Assembly (NCBI GenBank): GCA_020846335.1 | Contig: JADLED010000038.1 | Location: forward strand, 1 to 64,000 | From: Bacteroidia bacterium | GTDB lineage: Bacteria; Bacteroidota; Bacteroidia; B-17B0; Aurantibacillaceae | DNA: 64,000 nt | Direction: 5' to 3' | Shown: positions 19,560-27,359 of the stretch, piece by piece | Layout: each line of letters opens with the position of its first letter | How positions within the stretch are numbered: position 1 is the first letter of the stretch | Translations under genes and position numbers: made by a program | Notes under the pieces: model-generated | Told to the model about the DNA's origin: nothing | The model's input: the letters and a program-made list of their open reading frames with translations, nothing else | Database searches by the model: none

Positions 19560-19645
19560 TTCGAGCTTAAAAATACTTAATTAAGTGTTTGCAAGGCCAA
19601 TGCCATGGCCAATTATTGTTAGGTTTTTTATATTATTTTGTGAAT

Positions 19646-20065
19646 TCATTGCACTTTGAAGCTGATTGGGAGGCAATATTCCGATTTAACAGCTTTGTTA
19701 TTGCTAATTGCCGGATTCCATGCCGGCATTGATGCAACAACCCTTAATGCTTCCTTATCGCAATCTGAACAGTATTTACAACCCCTTAAAATTTGCCCAG
19801 CCGACACGTTTCCTTTTTCATCGATTTTAAATTTTACATAAACCCTGCATCTAAACGTGGTTAATGAATCGTTTAAGCAGGTAGCTGGAAACCGGATATT
19901 ATTCGCCAAATATTTATAAAGAAGGCCGGTTCCGCCCCGAAATTGCGGGGAAATATCGAAATTTTTTTGTGTGATTAAAGAAGTGTCCGTTTTTACTTTT
20001 AATGTATCCTGTGCCTTCACACAAGTGCACAATGCACAATAAATTATCAAAAGCCATCTTTTCAT
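19646..20065 (-). CDS. Periplasmic protein with a TonB C-terminal domain
   Basis: I choose ATG 20065 (139 residues), which follows the upstream stop by one base; the longest frame would start at 20086. The N-terminus (MKRWLLIIYCALCTCVKAQ) is a cleavable-looking signal peptide. The remainder is a TonB C-terminal fold (GTGLLYKYLANNIRFPA...VYVKFKIDEKGNVSAGQILRG). Its final third closely parallels the TonB of the same operon, including CDxEAxRVVxSMPxWxPA. Unlike a real TonB it has neither a lasting membrane anchor nor a proline-rich spacer, so it cannot transmit ExbBD energy by itself. It may compete for TonB boxes or form a mixed dimer; this is inference. Confidence 0.8.
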   Translation of the reverse strand: MKRWLLIIYCALCTCVKAQDTLKVKTDTSLITQKNFDISPQFRGGTGLLYKYLANNIRFPATCLNDSLTTFRCRVYVKFKIDEKGNVSAGQILRGCKYCSDCDKEALRVVASMPAWNPAISNNKAVKSEYCLPISFKVQ

Positions 20066-20066
20066 T

Positions 20067-21053
20067 TTACTGCTGCATGGGTTCAAATTTTACCTCAATC
20101 AGGCGTTCGGCCTGTCTTGCCGGCAGCAGTCCCTGTTTTAAAAAAGTAAGCTGTCCTTTTGGACCGGCTACAAAACTTTCAAAACCCTTGGCCAGCGTAA
20201 AATCGCCTGTTTTACGTATCACATACACCGTGGTGCCAAAGGGATAAGTGCCCAGTTTAAAACTACTCTGACTGGGAAATTGTAAGGTTTTACCATCCTT
20301 ATCTTTTATACCAATGAATTTTATTTTACCGGTATTGGCTTTAGTAATGGAGTCGTCCACATCGCTGAGCCATGCAAAATCTATAAAGGCCACTGTGTTT
20401 TTATTTTGGGCCACAAAATTAATGGCTTCTGCACTCGATTTTAGTACGCTGCAATTGCCCGAAAACTTTGCAGCCTTCAATACAGAATCCATCAGATAGT
20501 GGATTACCGATGAGTTGTTGCGGTCTAACAGGGCCCTTATTTTTATGGATTGATTTAAAGAATCCTTCAGGCTACCATCACTCAAAAGTATTTGTATGAT
20601 CTCATCGCGGCTTAATCCATTGAGTGGTGTTTGAATGTTGGTGATAATGGCCACTCCGCTTTTGGCCACCGCCGAATATTTCGGAAAAAACTGTTTGGAT
20701 TCAAAAGCCTTTTTCTCTTTGTCGTTAAGCAGGCGCGAAATCATAATGGCCTCGCAACTGTCTTTGTACAGGGCTTCAATGGCCGCGTTTTCGTTCGATT
20801 CCACCATGTCCACATGGGCTTCGGTATATTGTGATTCGAAGGTAAAAACCTGATTTTTTGCGTGAAGGCTCAACCCTTCGTCGTAATACAATCTTAATTT
20901 TCCGGAGGTGGGTGAGTTATCCTTGTAATCGTTTTTAAAGTAGTTGCCACACGATATAAAAAACAAAAAACCCACAGGAACAATTAACAACAAATTAATT
21001 TGCTGCAAGCGTTTTAAGAGTGGCGTTTTGTATTTGTTAAAGGAACTCTGCAT
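20067..21053 (-). CDS. PstS-like phosphate-binding-family lipoprotein
   Basis: I place the start at ATG 21053 (328 residues), four bases after the stop of the preceding small gene; longer frames run into that gene. The N-terminus ends in a lipobox (GFLFFISCGNYF), so it should be a lipoprotein. The body resembles PstS-type periplasmic binding proteins: ESNENAAIEALYKDSCEAIMISR early, SRDEIIQILLSDG, and KLGTYPFGTTVYVI near the end. The usual phosphate-loop TxGSG signature is not evident, so phosphate binding is not assured. No pstC, pstA or pstB gene lies nearby; the neighbours are TonB-system genes. The role is therefore open. Confidence 0.8.
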   Translation of the reverse strand: MQSSFNKYKTPLLKRLQQINLLLIVPVGFLFFISCGNYFKNDYKDNSPTSGKLRLYYDEGLSLHAKNQVFTFESQYTEAHVDMVESNENAAIEALYKDSCEAIMISRLLNDKEKKAFESKQFFPKYSAVAKSGVAIITNIQTPLNGLSRDEIIQILLSDGSLKDSLNQSIKIRALLDRNNSSVIHYLMDSVLKAAKFSGNCSVLKSSAEAINFVAQNKNTVAFIDFAWLSDVDDSITKANTGKIKFIGIKDKDGKTLQFPSQSSFKLGTYPFGTTVYVIRKTGDFTLAKGFESFVAGPKGQLTFLKQGLLPARQAERLIEVKFEPMQQ

Positions 21054-21054
21054 C

Positions 21055-21270
21055 TTACTCCTCGTGTTGATTTTTTTTGAAGGATTGGTAAACCCTGATA
21101 CCTCTGTAAACTGCATAGGCCAGAAAAAGCACCACCATAAAGGTGCGGCGGGTGCCAAAGAGTTTGTCGCTCATTAAATCGGCAACTGCAAACACATAGG
21201 CACCAGCAATTAGTAATGGCACCATTATCATTCCAAACCAAAGCGACATGCTGTTTAATCCTAGTTTCAT
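21055..21270 (-). CDS. Small membrane protein in the TonB operon
   Basis: This encodes a 71-residue protein if started at ATG 21270, or 79 residues from ATG 21294. Two hydrophobic segments are visible (LWFGMIMVPLLIAGAYVFAV and RRTFMVVLFLAYAVYRGIRV), and the C-terminus is charged (SFKKNQHEE). It therefore probably spans the inner membrane twice. No known family was recognised. It lies between a hairpin downstream of tonB and the PstS-like gene, whose ATG follows this stop by one base. The tight spacing makes a function with the PstS-like lipoprotein likely. Confidence 0.7.
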   Translation of the reverse strand: MKLGLNSMSLWFGMIMVPLLIAGAYVFAVADLMSDKLFGTRRTFMVVLFLAYAVYRGIRVYQSFKKNQHEE

Positions 21271-21308
21271 TCTATTGCTATTGTGTGATGGCACAAACTG
21301 GTGCCGAT

Positions 21309-21337
21309 AAAAAAAGCCACAACGTTTTTGTTATGGC
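21309..21337 (-). terminator. Hairpin terminator between tonB and the PstS-like gene group
   Basis: On the minus strand, GCCATAAC and GTTGTGGC form an 8-bp stem with one mismatch (21316-21323 with 21330-21337) and a 6-base loop, followed by seven Ts (21309-21315). It lies just after the tonB stop, so it could stop or reduce transcription into the four downstream genes. Confidence 0.7.
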
Positions 21338-21359
21338 TTTTGTTTAGTTAGTTGAGTGA

Positions 21360-22214
21360 TTACTGAATTTTGAAGCTAAATGGCAGGTTAAAATAACACT
21401 TAACGGAGCGCCCGGTCATTTTTGCCGGTTTCCATTTTGGCATTGATTTAACCACGCGGATGGCTTCTCTGTCGCAATCGGGGCAACCCGGAACGCCTTT
21501 AAGAATTTCCACGTTGCTGATGTCGCCGTTTTCGTTTACTACAAATTTTAAGAAGCACTTGCCACTGATGCCGGCTTCACGCGCCACAGCAGGATACTGG
21601 GTGTTATCACGCATGTATTTTTGCATGGCGGTAATCCCTCCCGGAAACTCGGCGTTTTCTTCCACAATGGTAAAAATCTCAGGAGCTGCGGTTTCGGCAG
21701 GGCCTGCCACTTCTGTTGGTGGTGCTACCAGGTCTTTATCACCTTCCTGATCCTTTTCGCCAACGTTAGTGTCTTTTACATCGTCCTGTAACTTTTGTGG
21801 TTCTTCTTCCACAGCATCGTCTTTAATTACCGGCGGCACAAACTTCACCATTTCCACCATTGGCGGTGGTGGCGGCGGCGGTGGTGGCGGTGGCAATTCT
21901 TCGGCCGGTGGCGGTGGGGTTAAATCCACAGCAATGTTCGACATGTCTTGCACAATGTCTGTTTCTTCCGGTGCGTTATCAATAATTTTTTTTGCGCCTA
22001 ACAGGGCAATACTAAACAATAGCACGCCACCTAAAACAAACATCATGCGTTTGCTGTAATTCTGGCGGATGTCGTAGGCACCGTATTGTTTGTTGCGCTC
22101 GTCAAACACCACATCGTTGCGTGTGGTATAAACTTCGCCGTTCCAGCCCGTTTTCATGTCGAGCAGTAAAATGCCTATGGAGGCAAAGGCGAGTATTGAA
22201 ATAATAATTAACAT
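21360..22214 (-). CDS. tonB: Energy transducer TonB
   Basis: TonB passes the energy of the ExbB-ExbD proton channel to outer-membrane receptors. The 284-residue protein has a cytoplasmic start that includes the Bacteroidota-typical FDERNKQYGAYDIRQNY segment (about 37-53). A transmembrane helix follows near residue 58 (MMFVLGGVLLFSIALLG). Next come a proline-rich spacer with nine consecutive prolines and a C-terminal TonB domain (about 190-284; PEFPGGITAMQKYMRDNTQYP). An additional hydrophobic stretch at the very N-terminus (LIIISILAFASIGILLL) suggests two membrane passes. It directly follows exbD with one base between, giving a complete exbB-exbD-exbD-tonB set. Confidence 0.94.
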   Translation of the reverse strand: MLIIISILAFASIGILLLDMKTGWNGEVYTTRNDVVFDERNKQYGAYDIRQNYSKRMMFVLGGVLLFSIALLGAKKIIDNAPEETDIVQDMSNIAVDLTPPPPAEELPPPPPPPPPPPMVEMVKFVPPVIKDDAVEEEPQKLQDDVKDTNVGEKDQEGDKDLVAPPTEVAGPAETAAPEIFTIVEENAEFPGGITAMQKYMRDNTQYPAVAREAGISGKCFLKFVVNENGDISNVEILKGVPGCPDCDREAIRVVKSMPKWKPAKMTGRSVKCYFNLPFSFKIQ

Positions 22215-22215
22215 C

Positions 22216-22851
22216 TTAACCTCCTGTTTTTTCGTTTACCATGTCCAATTCCGACTTCAAAATATCAACGGTCACATATTTACCAATTAGGTTGATATTT
22301 AACTCGTCAATTACGTCGATTACATTTTTGTAAGTCGCCTTATCGTCAGTCTTTATTAGAATTGTAGGTGCAATTTTATTTGCCTTTATTTCCCTAACCA
22401 TTCTTTTATGAGTGGTATCTGCAATTTGTTTGCTTTTTAATTTTACGTCCAACTTCGCAATTTCTTCCTGTGCCCACTTGTTCTTCTCAGCCAAATATTT
22501 ATGCAAACTTTCCTGTGAGAAATTCAACTCTGTTAAGGTTGTTTTTTTTCCATTGGCATCATCTGCAGCTCTATATTCTCCTTCGTAATAGAAAATTTTG
22601 TCATCCTTTGTCAAAAGCATTGTGATACCATTTTTAATTGCTGGTGGTGGTGGACTTCCCGGAGGAGGTTCAACTGGATAAGTAAGCTCCATTGATTTTG
22701 GCTTGCTGAACGTAGATGTGAGAACGAAGAACGTTAACAACAAAAACGCCAAGTCAACCATGGGGGTCATGTCTATTCGGGTGGATTGCTTTTTGGCGCG
22801 CTTCTTGCCTTTATGGCCGCCACCGCCGCCGCCTTCTGCTATTTCTGCCAT
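22216..22851 (-). CDS. exbD: Biopolymer transport protein ExbD (second copy)
   Basis: ExbD forms the proton-conducting channel with ExbB. The 211-residue protein starts with a glycine/lysine-rich cytoplasmic segment (GGGGGGHKGKKRAKKQ) and has one transmembrane helix. The helix carries the essential aspartate in DMTPMVDLAFLLLTFFVL. The periplasmic domain ends with INLIGKYVTVDIL. It lies 12 bases after the first exbD and one base before tonB. Two dissimilar ExbD proteins with one ExbB is a common Bacteroidota arrangement, and they may form a mixed pore. Confidence 0.93.
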   Translation of the reverse strand: MAEIAEGGGGGGHKGKKRAKKQSTRIDMTPMVDLAFLLLTFFVLTSTFSKPKSMELTYPVEPPPGSPPPPAIKNGITMLLTKDDKIFYYEGEYRAADDANGKKTTLTELNFSQESLHKYLAEKNKWAQEEIAKLDVKLKSKQIADTTHKRMVREIKANKIAPTILIKTDDKATYKNVIDVIDELNINLIGKYVTVDILKSELDMVNEKTGG

Positions 22852-22863
22852 TGTTTAATTTTT

Positions 22864-23532
22864 TTAATTTGCCTCGTTGGGGTTTGCTTCCAAACTGGTA
22901 ATGAGGTTAAATTGGTAAATTTTTAAATCGGTGAAAACCTCTACGATGTCTTTAACTACGATGTACTTTGTTTTTCCGTCGCACTTAATGGCATAGCGTG
23001 GTTTTTCGGCTTTTAATTCCTGATTGGCTTCCTGTGCTTTGGTTTTTGCTTCGTTGTAAATTTTAACGGCTTCGGCTCCTCCAAAACTAATCCAGTCGCG
23101 TAACTGGTTGTTTAAAGAATCGAGAGGCACACCTTTTTGTGGTTGAAATCCGGTTCTTTCGTTTTCAGAGGCATCAATATAACGTGGCAGATCTTTAATA
23201 TCCACACCAAAACTTGGCAAACCGCTGAACTTTTTAACTTGTTCTTCGGTAAAATTCACGTTGTATTTTTTACTCATTTCGCGCAGGGCAGCCATTTTAG
23301 CGGCCGCGTTGCTGATTCCGAAAAATCCTCTTCCTTTTTCGTCAACGCTCACCATGATGTGATTATCAGGTAAGGTTATCTGACCAATGGAGGAAGGCGG
23401 ATCTACGGTTACCGGCTCTGCCATGCGAAAACTAGCCGTCAACATAAAGAAGGTAACCAATAGGAAGGCCAAATCCACCATGGGTGTCATGTCTAGTGAT
23501 GGGGCTCCGCCTTTTGATGGTTTTTTTGACAT
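22864..23532 (-). CDS. exbD: Biopolymer transport protein ExbD (first copy)
   Basis: The 222-residue protein shares the single-helix layout of ExbD. The channel aspartate lies in DMTPMVDLAFLLVTFFML at about residues 14-31. Its periplasmic part is longer and largely different from that of the other copy, with VDPPSSIGQITLPDNHIMVSV and DGKTKYIVVKDIVEVFTDL. It lies 55 bases after exbB. The divergence of the two periplasmic domains suggests that each contacts a different partner, for example TonB or the other proteins of this operon; that part is inference. Confidence 0.93.
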   Translation of the reverse strand: MSKKPSKGGAPSLDMTPMVDLAFLLVTFFMLTASFRMAEPVTVDPPSSIGQITLPDNHIMVSVDEKGRGFFGISNAAAKMAALREMSKKYNVNFTEEQVKKFSGLPSFGVDIKDLPRYIDASENERTGFQPQKGVPLDSLNNQLRDWISFGGAEAVKIYNEAKTKAQEANQELKAEKPRYAIKCDGKTKYIVVKDIVEVFTDLKIYQFNLITSLEANPNEAN

Positions 23533-23587
23533 TGCTTGTTTTTATTTAGATGAATACTTTAATTAATTTCCATAAATACGGGCAAAA

Positions 23588-24391
23588 TTATTTGCCTGTA
23601 GATTGAAACTCCTGAATGATAGAGAATCCTGCTTCGTCCATGGCATAAGTAATCTGGTCAACACGGTTGCTGAACAGGTTATAGAAAATGATGGCGAAGG
23701 CAGAGGTTAAAATCCCCACGAGTGTGTTTACAAGAGCTTCGGAGATACCAGTTGCAAGAGCGGAGGTATCAGGTGCACCTGCATTGGCTAAAGCCGCAAA
23801 CGCACGAATCATACCCACAACCGTACCAATAAGACCTGCTAATGTACCAATAGAAGCCATGGTTGAAATTACCACCATGTTTTTAGAAAGCATTGGCAAT
23901 TCCAAAGCTGTGGCTTCTTCCAAAGATTTTTGAATGGCGTGTACTTTGCCTTCTTTGTCCATGGTGTTGTCGTTCATTACAAATTTATATTTGGCAATGC
24001 CTTCGTGTACCACGTTGGCTAATGAGCCGCGTTGTTTGTCGCACTCGGCCATAGCGCCATCAAAATCGTGAGTAGAGATGAGACTTTTAATTTTGCTGAT
24101 GAACACGTCGGTTTTACCACGGCCTGCTGCTTTTTGAATGGTAATGAAACGCTCGATGGCGAAAGTGATTACGGTTAAGAAGAAACCAATAAGGATAGGT
24201 ACGATAAAACCACCTTTGTACATGGTTCCTAAGATGTTGTGCGGGTGGCCTTTGTCAGGGTCGCCACCTTCAAAGTTAGCGGGGGCACCTAAAACGCCTT
24301 TGTAGATAAAAATACCAATCCCGATACAAATTACGATGGCTAAAGCTGAAACCACCAATGGGAACCCTCCCGATGTCTTTTTTGTGCTCAT
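23588..24391 (-). CDS. exbB: MotA/TolQ/ExbB proton channel family protein
   Basis: The 267-residue inner-membrane protein carries three transmembrane segments, near residues 12-30, 58-78 and 170-230. The family signature GTVVGMIRAFAALA comes late, and SNRVDQITYAMDEAGFSIIQEF closes the protein. The extra N-terminal helix (PLVVSALAIVICIGIGIFIY) is usual in Bacteroidota ExbB. It provides the five-subunit channel scaffold that harvests the proton gradient. It is the first gene of the operon and is preceded by a -7 element with a TTG 24 bases further upstream. Confidence 0.94.
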   Translation of the reverse strand: MSTKKTSGGFPLVVSALAIVICIGIGIFIYKGVLGAPANFEGGDPDKGHPHNILGTMYKGGFIVPILIGFFLTVITFAIERFITIQKAAGRGKTDVFISKIKSLISTHDFDGAMAECDKQRGSLANVVHEGIAKYKFVMNDNTMDKEGKVHAIQKSLEEATALELPMLSKNMVVISTMASIGTLAGLIGTVVGMIRAFAALANAGAPDTSALATGISEALVNTLVGILTSAFAIIFYNLFSNRVDQITYAMDEAGFSIIQEFQSTGK

Positions 24392-24435
24392 GTTTCTTTT
24401 ATTTTTTTATTGTTTCTTTAAAAAATTTTGAATGC

Positions 24436-24470
24436 CAAACTTAACTAAAATAGTTTTGAAAAAAAATCAA
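24436..24470 (-). promoter_or_regulatory. Putative promoter of the exbB-exbD-tonB operon
   Basis: The minus strand carries TTG at 24468-24470 and TAAGTTTG at 24436-24443, separated by 24 bases. This resembles the Bacteroidota TTG/TAnnTTTG promoter, with a spacing at or slightly above the usual upper limit. Transcription would begin about 40 bases before the exbB ATG. Confidence 0.45.
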
Positions 24471-24603
24471 TTCCAAAGTATTTTTATGTTTTAACGCTAT
24501 TTTAGGACAAATATTTCGAAGTTATTGCGCAATTATTAGCTGTATTTTACAACTGGCAATATTTTCAGCATATTTGGTTTTGCATATTATCAAATTGTTA
24601 TCA

Positions 24604-24957
24604 ATGAATTCGGAAGAAATAAGAGACTTTTGTTTGGCAAAAAATGGAGTTGAAGAGGCCTTTCCATTTGACAGTGATACGCTTGTTTTTAAAGTGGGCG
24701 GTAAAATATTTTTACTCCTATCCATCAGTTCAAAACCCTTGCAGTTCAATGTAAAATGCCATCCCGACCGGGCAGTTGAATTGCGCGAAAAATACAGTTT
24801 TGTGCAGCCGGGTTATCACATGAACAAATTGCATTGGAACACAATTGTTTGCGACCGGCCTGTTTCAAAAAATCTTATTCACGAGTGGATAAATCATTCT
24901 TACGAACTGGTAATTTCATCGCTGACAAAAAAAACGAAACTGGCTTACGGGCTTTGA
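24604..24957 (+). CDS. MmcQ/YjbR family protein
   Basis: This small protein of 117 residues belongs to the MmcQ/YjbR family (CyaY-like fold). Typical features are the start MNSEEIRDFCLAKNGVEEAFPF, FKVGGKIFLLL in the first half, FNVKCHPDRAVELREKY, and PGYHMNKLHWNTIV before the C-terminal helices. Members have been described as DNA-binding, but the cellular role is unclear. I chose ATG 24604; the frame extends to a TTG at 24574, which does not match the family's N-terminus. It is monocistronic, between the exbB promoter and a T9SS gene. Confidence 0.88.
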   Translation: MNSEEIRDFCLAKNGVEEAFPFDSDTLVFKVGGKIFLLLSISSKPLQFNVKCHPDRAVELREKYSFVQPGYHMNKLHWNTIVCDRPVSKNLIHEWINHSYELVISSLTKKTKLAYGL

Positions 24958-25022
24958 AAATTAGACCCTGCGCTGTTGTAATATAAAATTAATACTTATT
25001 TTAGTGGCAAATTCGTATTAAA

Positions 25023-27107
25023 ATGAAAATAAAATTTAGCCTATTATTTCTGGCTTTAGCGTCTGTGTCGGGGATTAAGTCGCAGGTTGTGCTAACAGAA
25101 AACTTTACTTCTCCTTTTTCGCTTAATGCCAGCACCGGCTGGACTGTGCAAAACAATTCAGTTCCTACCAGCTCCATTGGCTGGTTTCAGGGCAATAGCG
25201 CCAATACTTTTACTGCTTATAATGGCGGGTCCGACGATTATTATGCAGCCAATTTTAACAGCACCGGTGCGAACAATGCCGCTGGTATTATCAGCAACTG
25301 GTTAATTTCTCCAACGGTTGCCCTTGTAAATGGTGCTACCATTGAGTTTGCCACCCGCACTATTAACACAGCCACTGTTTTTCCTGACAGAATGCAGGTG
25401 TATGTATCACCTGTAGCAAATTATACTTTGCCTGCAGGCGCCACGAGCGTAGGCACGTTTTCAAACTTAGTGTTTGATGTTAATTCTAATTTAAGTACCA
25501 GCACTGTGGCTGTGCTCAACGCCACTGCCGGAACTACTGCGGGTTATCCACAAACTTGGACAGTTTATACTGCTACGGTTAGTGGTCTTACCGGAACTGT
25601 TACAGGACGTTTTGCATTTCGTTATTTTGTAACTAATGCAGGCCCGGTTGGTGCCAACAGTAACTATATTGGTGTGGATGGTGTTAAGTACAGTGTGCCA
25701 TGTGCGCAGCCTTCGTTTTCAATTGCTCAAACTAATATAGGTGTGTGTTCTGGAGTTGCAGTGGGCTTATCGGCCACTTCTACTGGAACCGTGTCTGCAA
25801 GCTCATTTAGCTGGAGTTCGGGAGCCAGCACTGCGTCAACCAACGTTACCCCAAGTGCCACTGCTATTTACACTGTTTTTGGAACCAGTTCTTCGGGATG
25901 CGTGGGTAGCCAAACTGCTGCCATTACCGTAACTGCCACTCCTAACTTAAATGTACCAAGTTATACCATTTGTGCCGGCTTTAGCGCCACACTGGCAGCC
26001 ACCGGCGCCAACGATTATTTGTGGAACACAACCTCAACGCTTAGTTCTATTGTAGTTAGCCCAAGTGTTAATACTGTTTATACCGTAACCGGTTCTGCCG
26101 CTGGCGGTGCCTGTCCGGTTACCAAAACAGCCTCTGTTGATATTGGCGCTCAGTTGTCTGTTAATGTTACGGCAATACCTGCCAGTATTTGCGCTGGTGA
26201 GGTAACTACCATTACTGCGATTAGTGCTGCCAGTAATTATAGCTGGAGCAATGGTGGCACATCAGCAACATTTACAGCAAATCCTTCGTCAAGTGCCAGC
26301 TATACCGTTGGTGCTGCGGCTGGCTCGTTAACCAACTCCTGTGTGGGTTTTGGTATTATTTCTGTGAATGTTAATCAACTTCCTGTTCTCTCTGTTTCTC
26401 AATCTACGGCTGTGTGTTCGGGTGCCACTTTCTCTGCCTCTGCGTCTGGAGCAAACACCTACACTTTTATGTACACCACCAGTTCTTCTACCAGCAACCC
26501 TGTAAGCTTTACTTCTATAAGCAGTGCCTCTTTGAGTTCAACTCAGTTTAGCGTAGCCGGAACCGGAACCAATGGTTGTACTGCTATGTCGGTTAATTCA
26601 TTAGTTGTAAATCCAAATCCGGTAATTACCATTGCTGCTTCTAAATTGGTTGAGTGTTTTAACAGCACCATTACTTTTACTGCCAGCGGTGCATCTACCT
26701 ACACCTGGTCGGGTTCTGCTTCGGGCAACAACTCTACCTTATCGTTTCCAACCGGCACAGTGGCAGCCATTAAATCATTTACTGTAGTTGGGGTATCTGC
26801 TGCCACCGGCTGTTCTGGTACCGCCGATATTTTAGTTGAAGTTAGTGCCTGTGCGGGAATTAATGGTGTGTTGGGCAACAGCTCAGAAATTGTGGCTTTC
26901 CCTAATCCGTTTAAAAATGAACTGAACCTTGCCGGAATTGTTGGAAACGTTGACATTTACAACGTTGTAGGCGAAAAGGTGTTAAGCGTTTTGGTAGAAA
27001 ACAATCAAACAATCTCTACCAACAGTTTGAGTAATGGTATTTATATTTTAAAAGCATTTGATCAATCTGGCAAAGAATTAAAAACCATGAAACTGATTAA
27101 AAACTAA
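25023..27107 (+). CDS. T9SS-secreted protein with choice-of-anchor J domain
   Basis: The 694-residue protein starts with a signal peptide (MKIKFSLLFLALASVSGIKSQ). Residues about 25-230 form a choice-of-anchor J (cleaved-adhesin-like) domain, ending GVDGVKYSVPC. A series of Ser/Thr-rich Ig-like modules follows, each with YSWSNGGTS- or YTWSGSASG-type strands and 'Y.V' endings. The last ~75 residues are a type A type IX sorting domain (AFPNPFKNELNLAGI...YILKAFDQSGKELKTMKLIKN). It should be exported and attached at the cell surface or released. The adjacent downstream gene is a shorter paralog. No enzymatic motif was seen; adhesion is a guess. Confidence 0.85.
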   Translation: MKIKFSLLFLALASVSGIKSQVVLTENFTSPFSLNASTGWTVQNNSVPTSSIGWFQGNSANTFTAYNGGSDDYYAANFNSTGANNAAGIISNWLISPTVALVNGATIEFATRTINTATVFPDRMQVYVSPVANYTLPAGATSVGTFSNLVFDVNSNLSTSTVAVLNATAGTTAGYPQTWTVYTATVSGLTGTVTGRFAFRYFVTNAGPVGANSNYIGVDGVKYSVPCAQPSFSIAQTNIGVCSGVAVGLSATSTGTVSASSFSWSSGASTASTNVTPSATAIYTVFGTSSSGCVGSQTAAITVTATPNLNVPSYTICAGFSATLAATGANDYLWNTTSTLSSIVVSPSVNTVYTVTGSAAGGACPVTKTASVDIGAQLSVNVTAIPASICAGEVTTITAISAASNYSWSNGGTSATFTANPSSSASYTVGAAAGSLTNSCVGFGIISVNVNQLPVLSVSQSTAVCSGATFSASASGANTYTFMYTTSSSTSNPVSFTSISSASLSSTQFSVAGTGTNGCTAMSVNSLVVNPNPVITIAASKLVECFNSTITFTASGASTYTWSGSASGNNSTLSFPTGTVAAIKSFTVVGVSAATGCSGTADILVEVSACAGINGVLGNSSEIVAFPNPFKNELNLAGIVGNVDIYNVVGEKVLSVLVENNQTISTNSLSNGIYILKAFDQSGKELKTMKLIKN

Positions 27108-27129
27108 ATAATTTAGATTTGAATTTGAA

Positions 27130-27158
27130 CCGTCGGCCTCCCGGTCGGCGGTTTTTTT
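27130..27158 (+). terminator. Rho-independent terminator after the first T9SS protein
   Basis: A 9-bp GC-rich stem with two G-U type pairs (27130-27138 with 27143-27151) and a 4-base loop is followed by seven Ts (27152-27158). It begins 23 bases after the stop codon. Confidence 0.85.
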
Positions 27159-27359
27159 GTGTGAATAAACAAAATTGGTCGGTGATGTTTTAGAATTTAC
27201 CTACATTATTCTCTTATTTGCCGATATTACCCAACCATTTTCATAAAATGAAAGTATTGATTAAGAGAATAAGCCTAATTTAGTCCTCTGAAAAAAATAA
27301 TTTTACTCGTTATTTCAAGAAAAGTAAATACGAATAAGAAGAACAAAAAAACCAATTAT

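Noticed and set aside
21769..22059. Glycine-rich open frame on the plus strand across tonB
   Set aside because: It is the antisense of the proline-rich TonB spacer; the real gene on the minus strand has full domain support.
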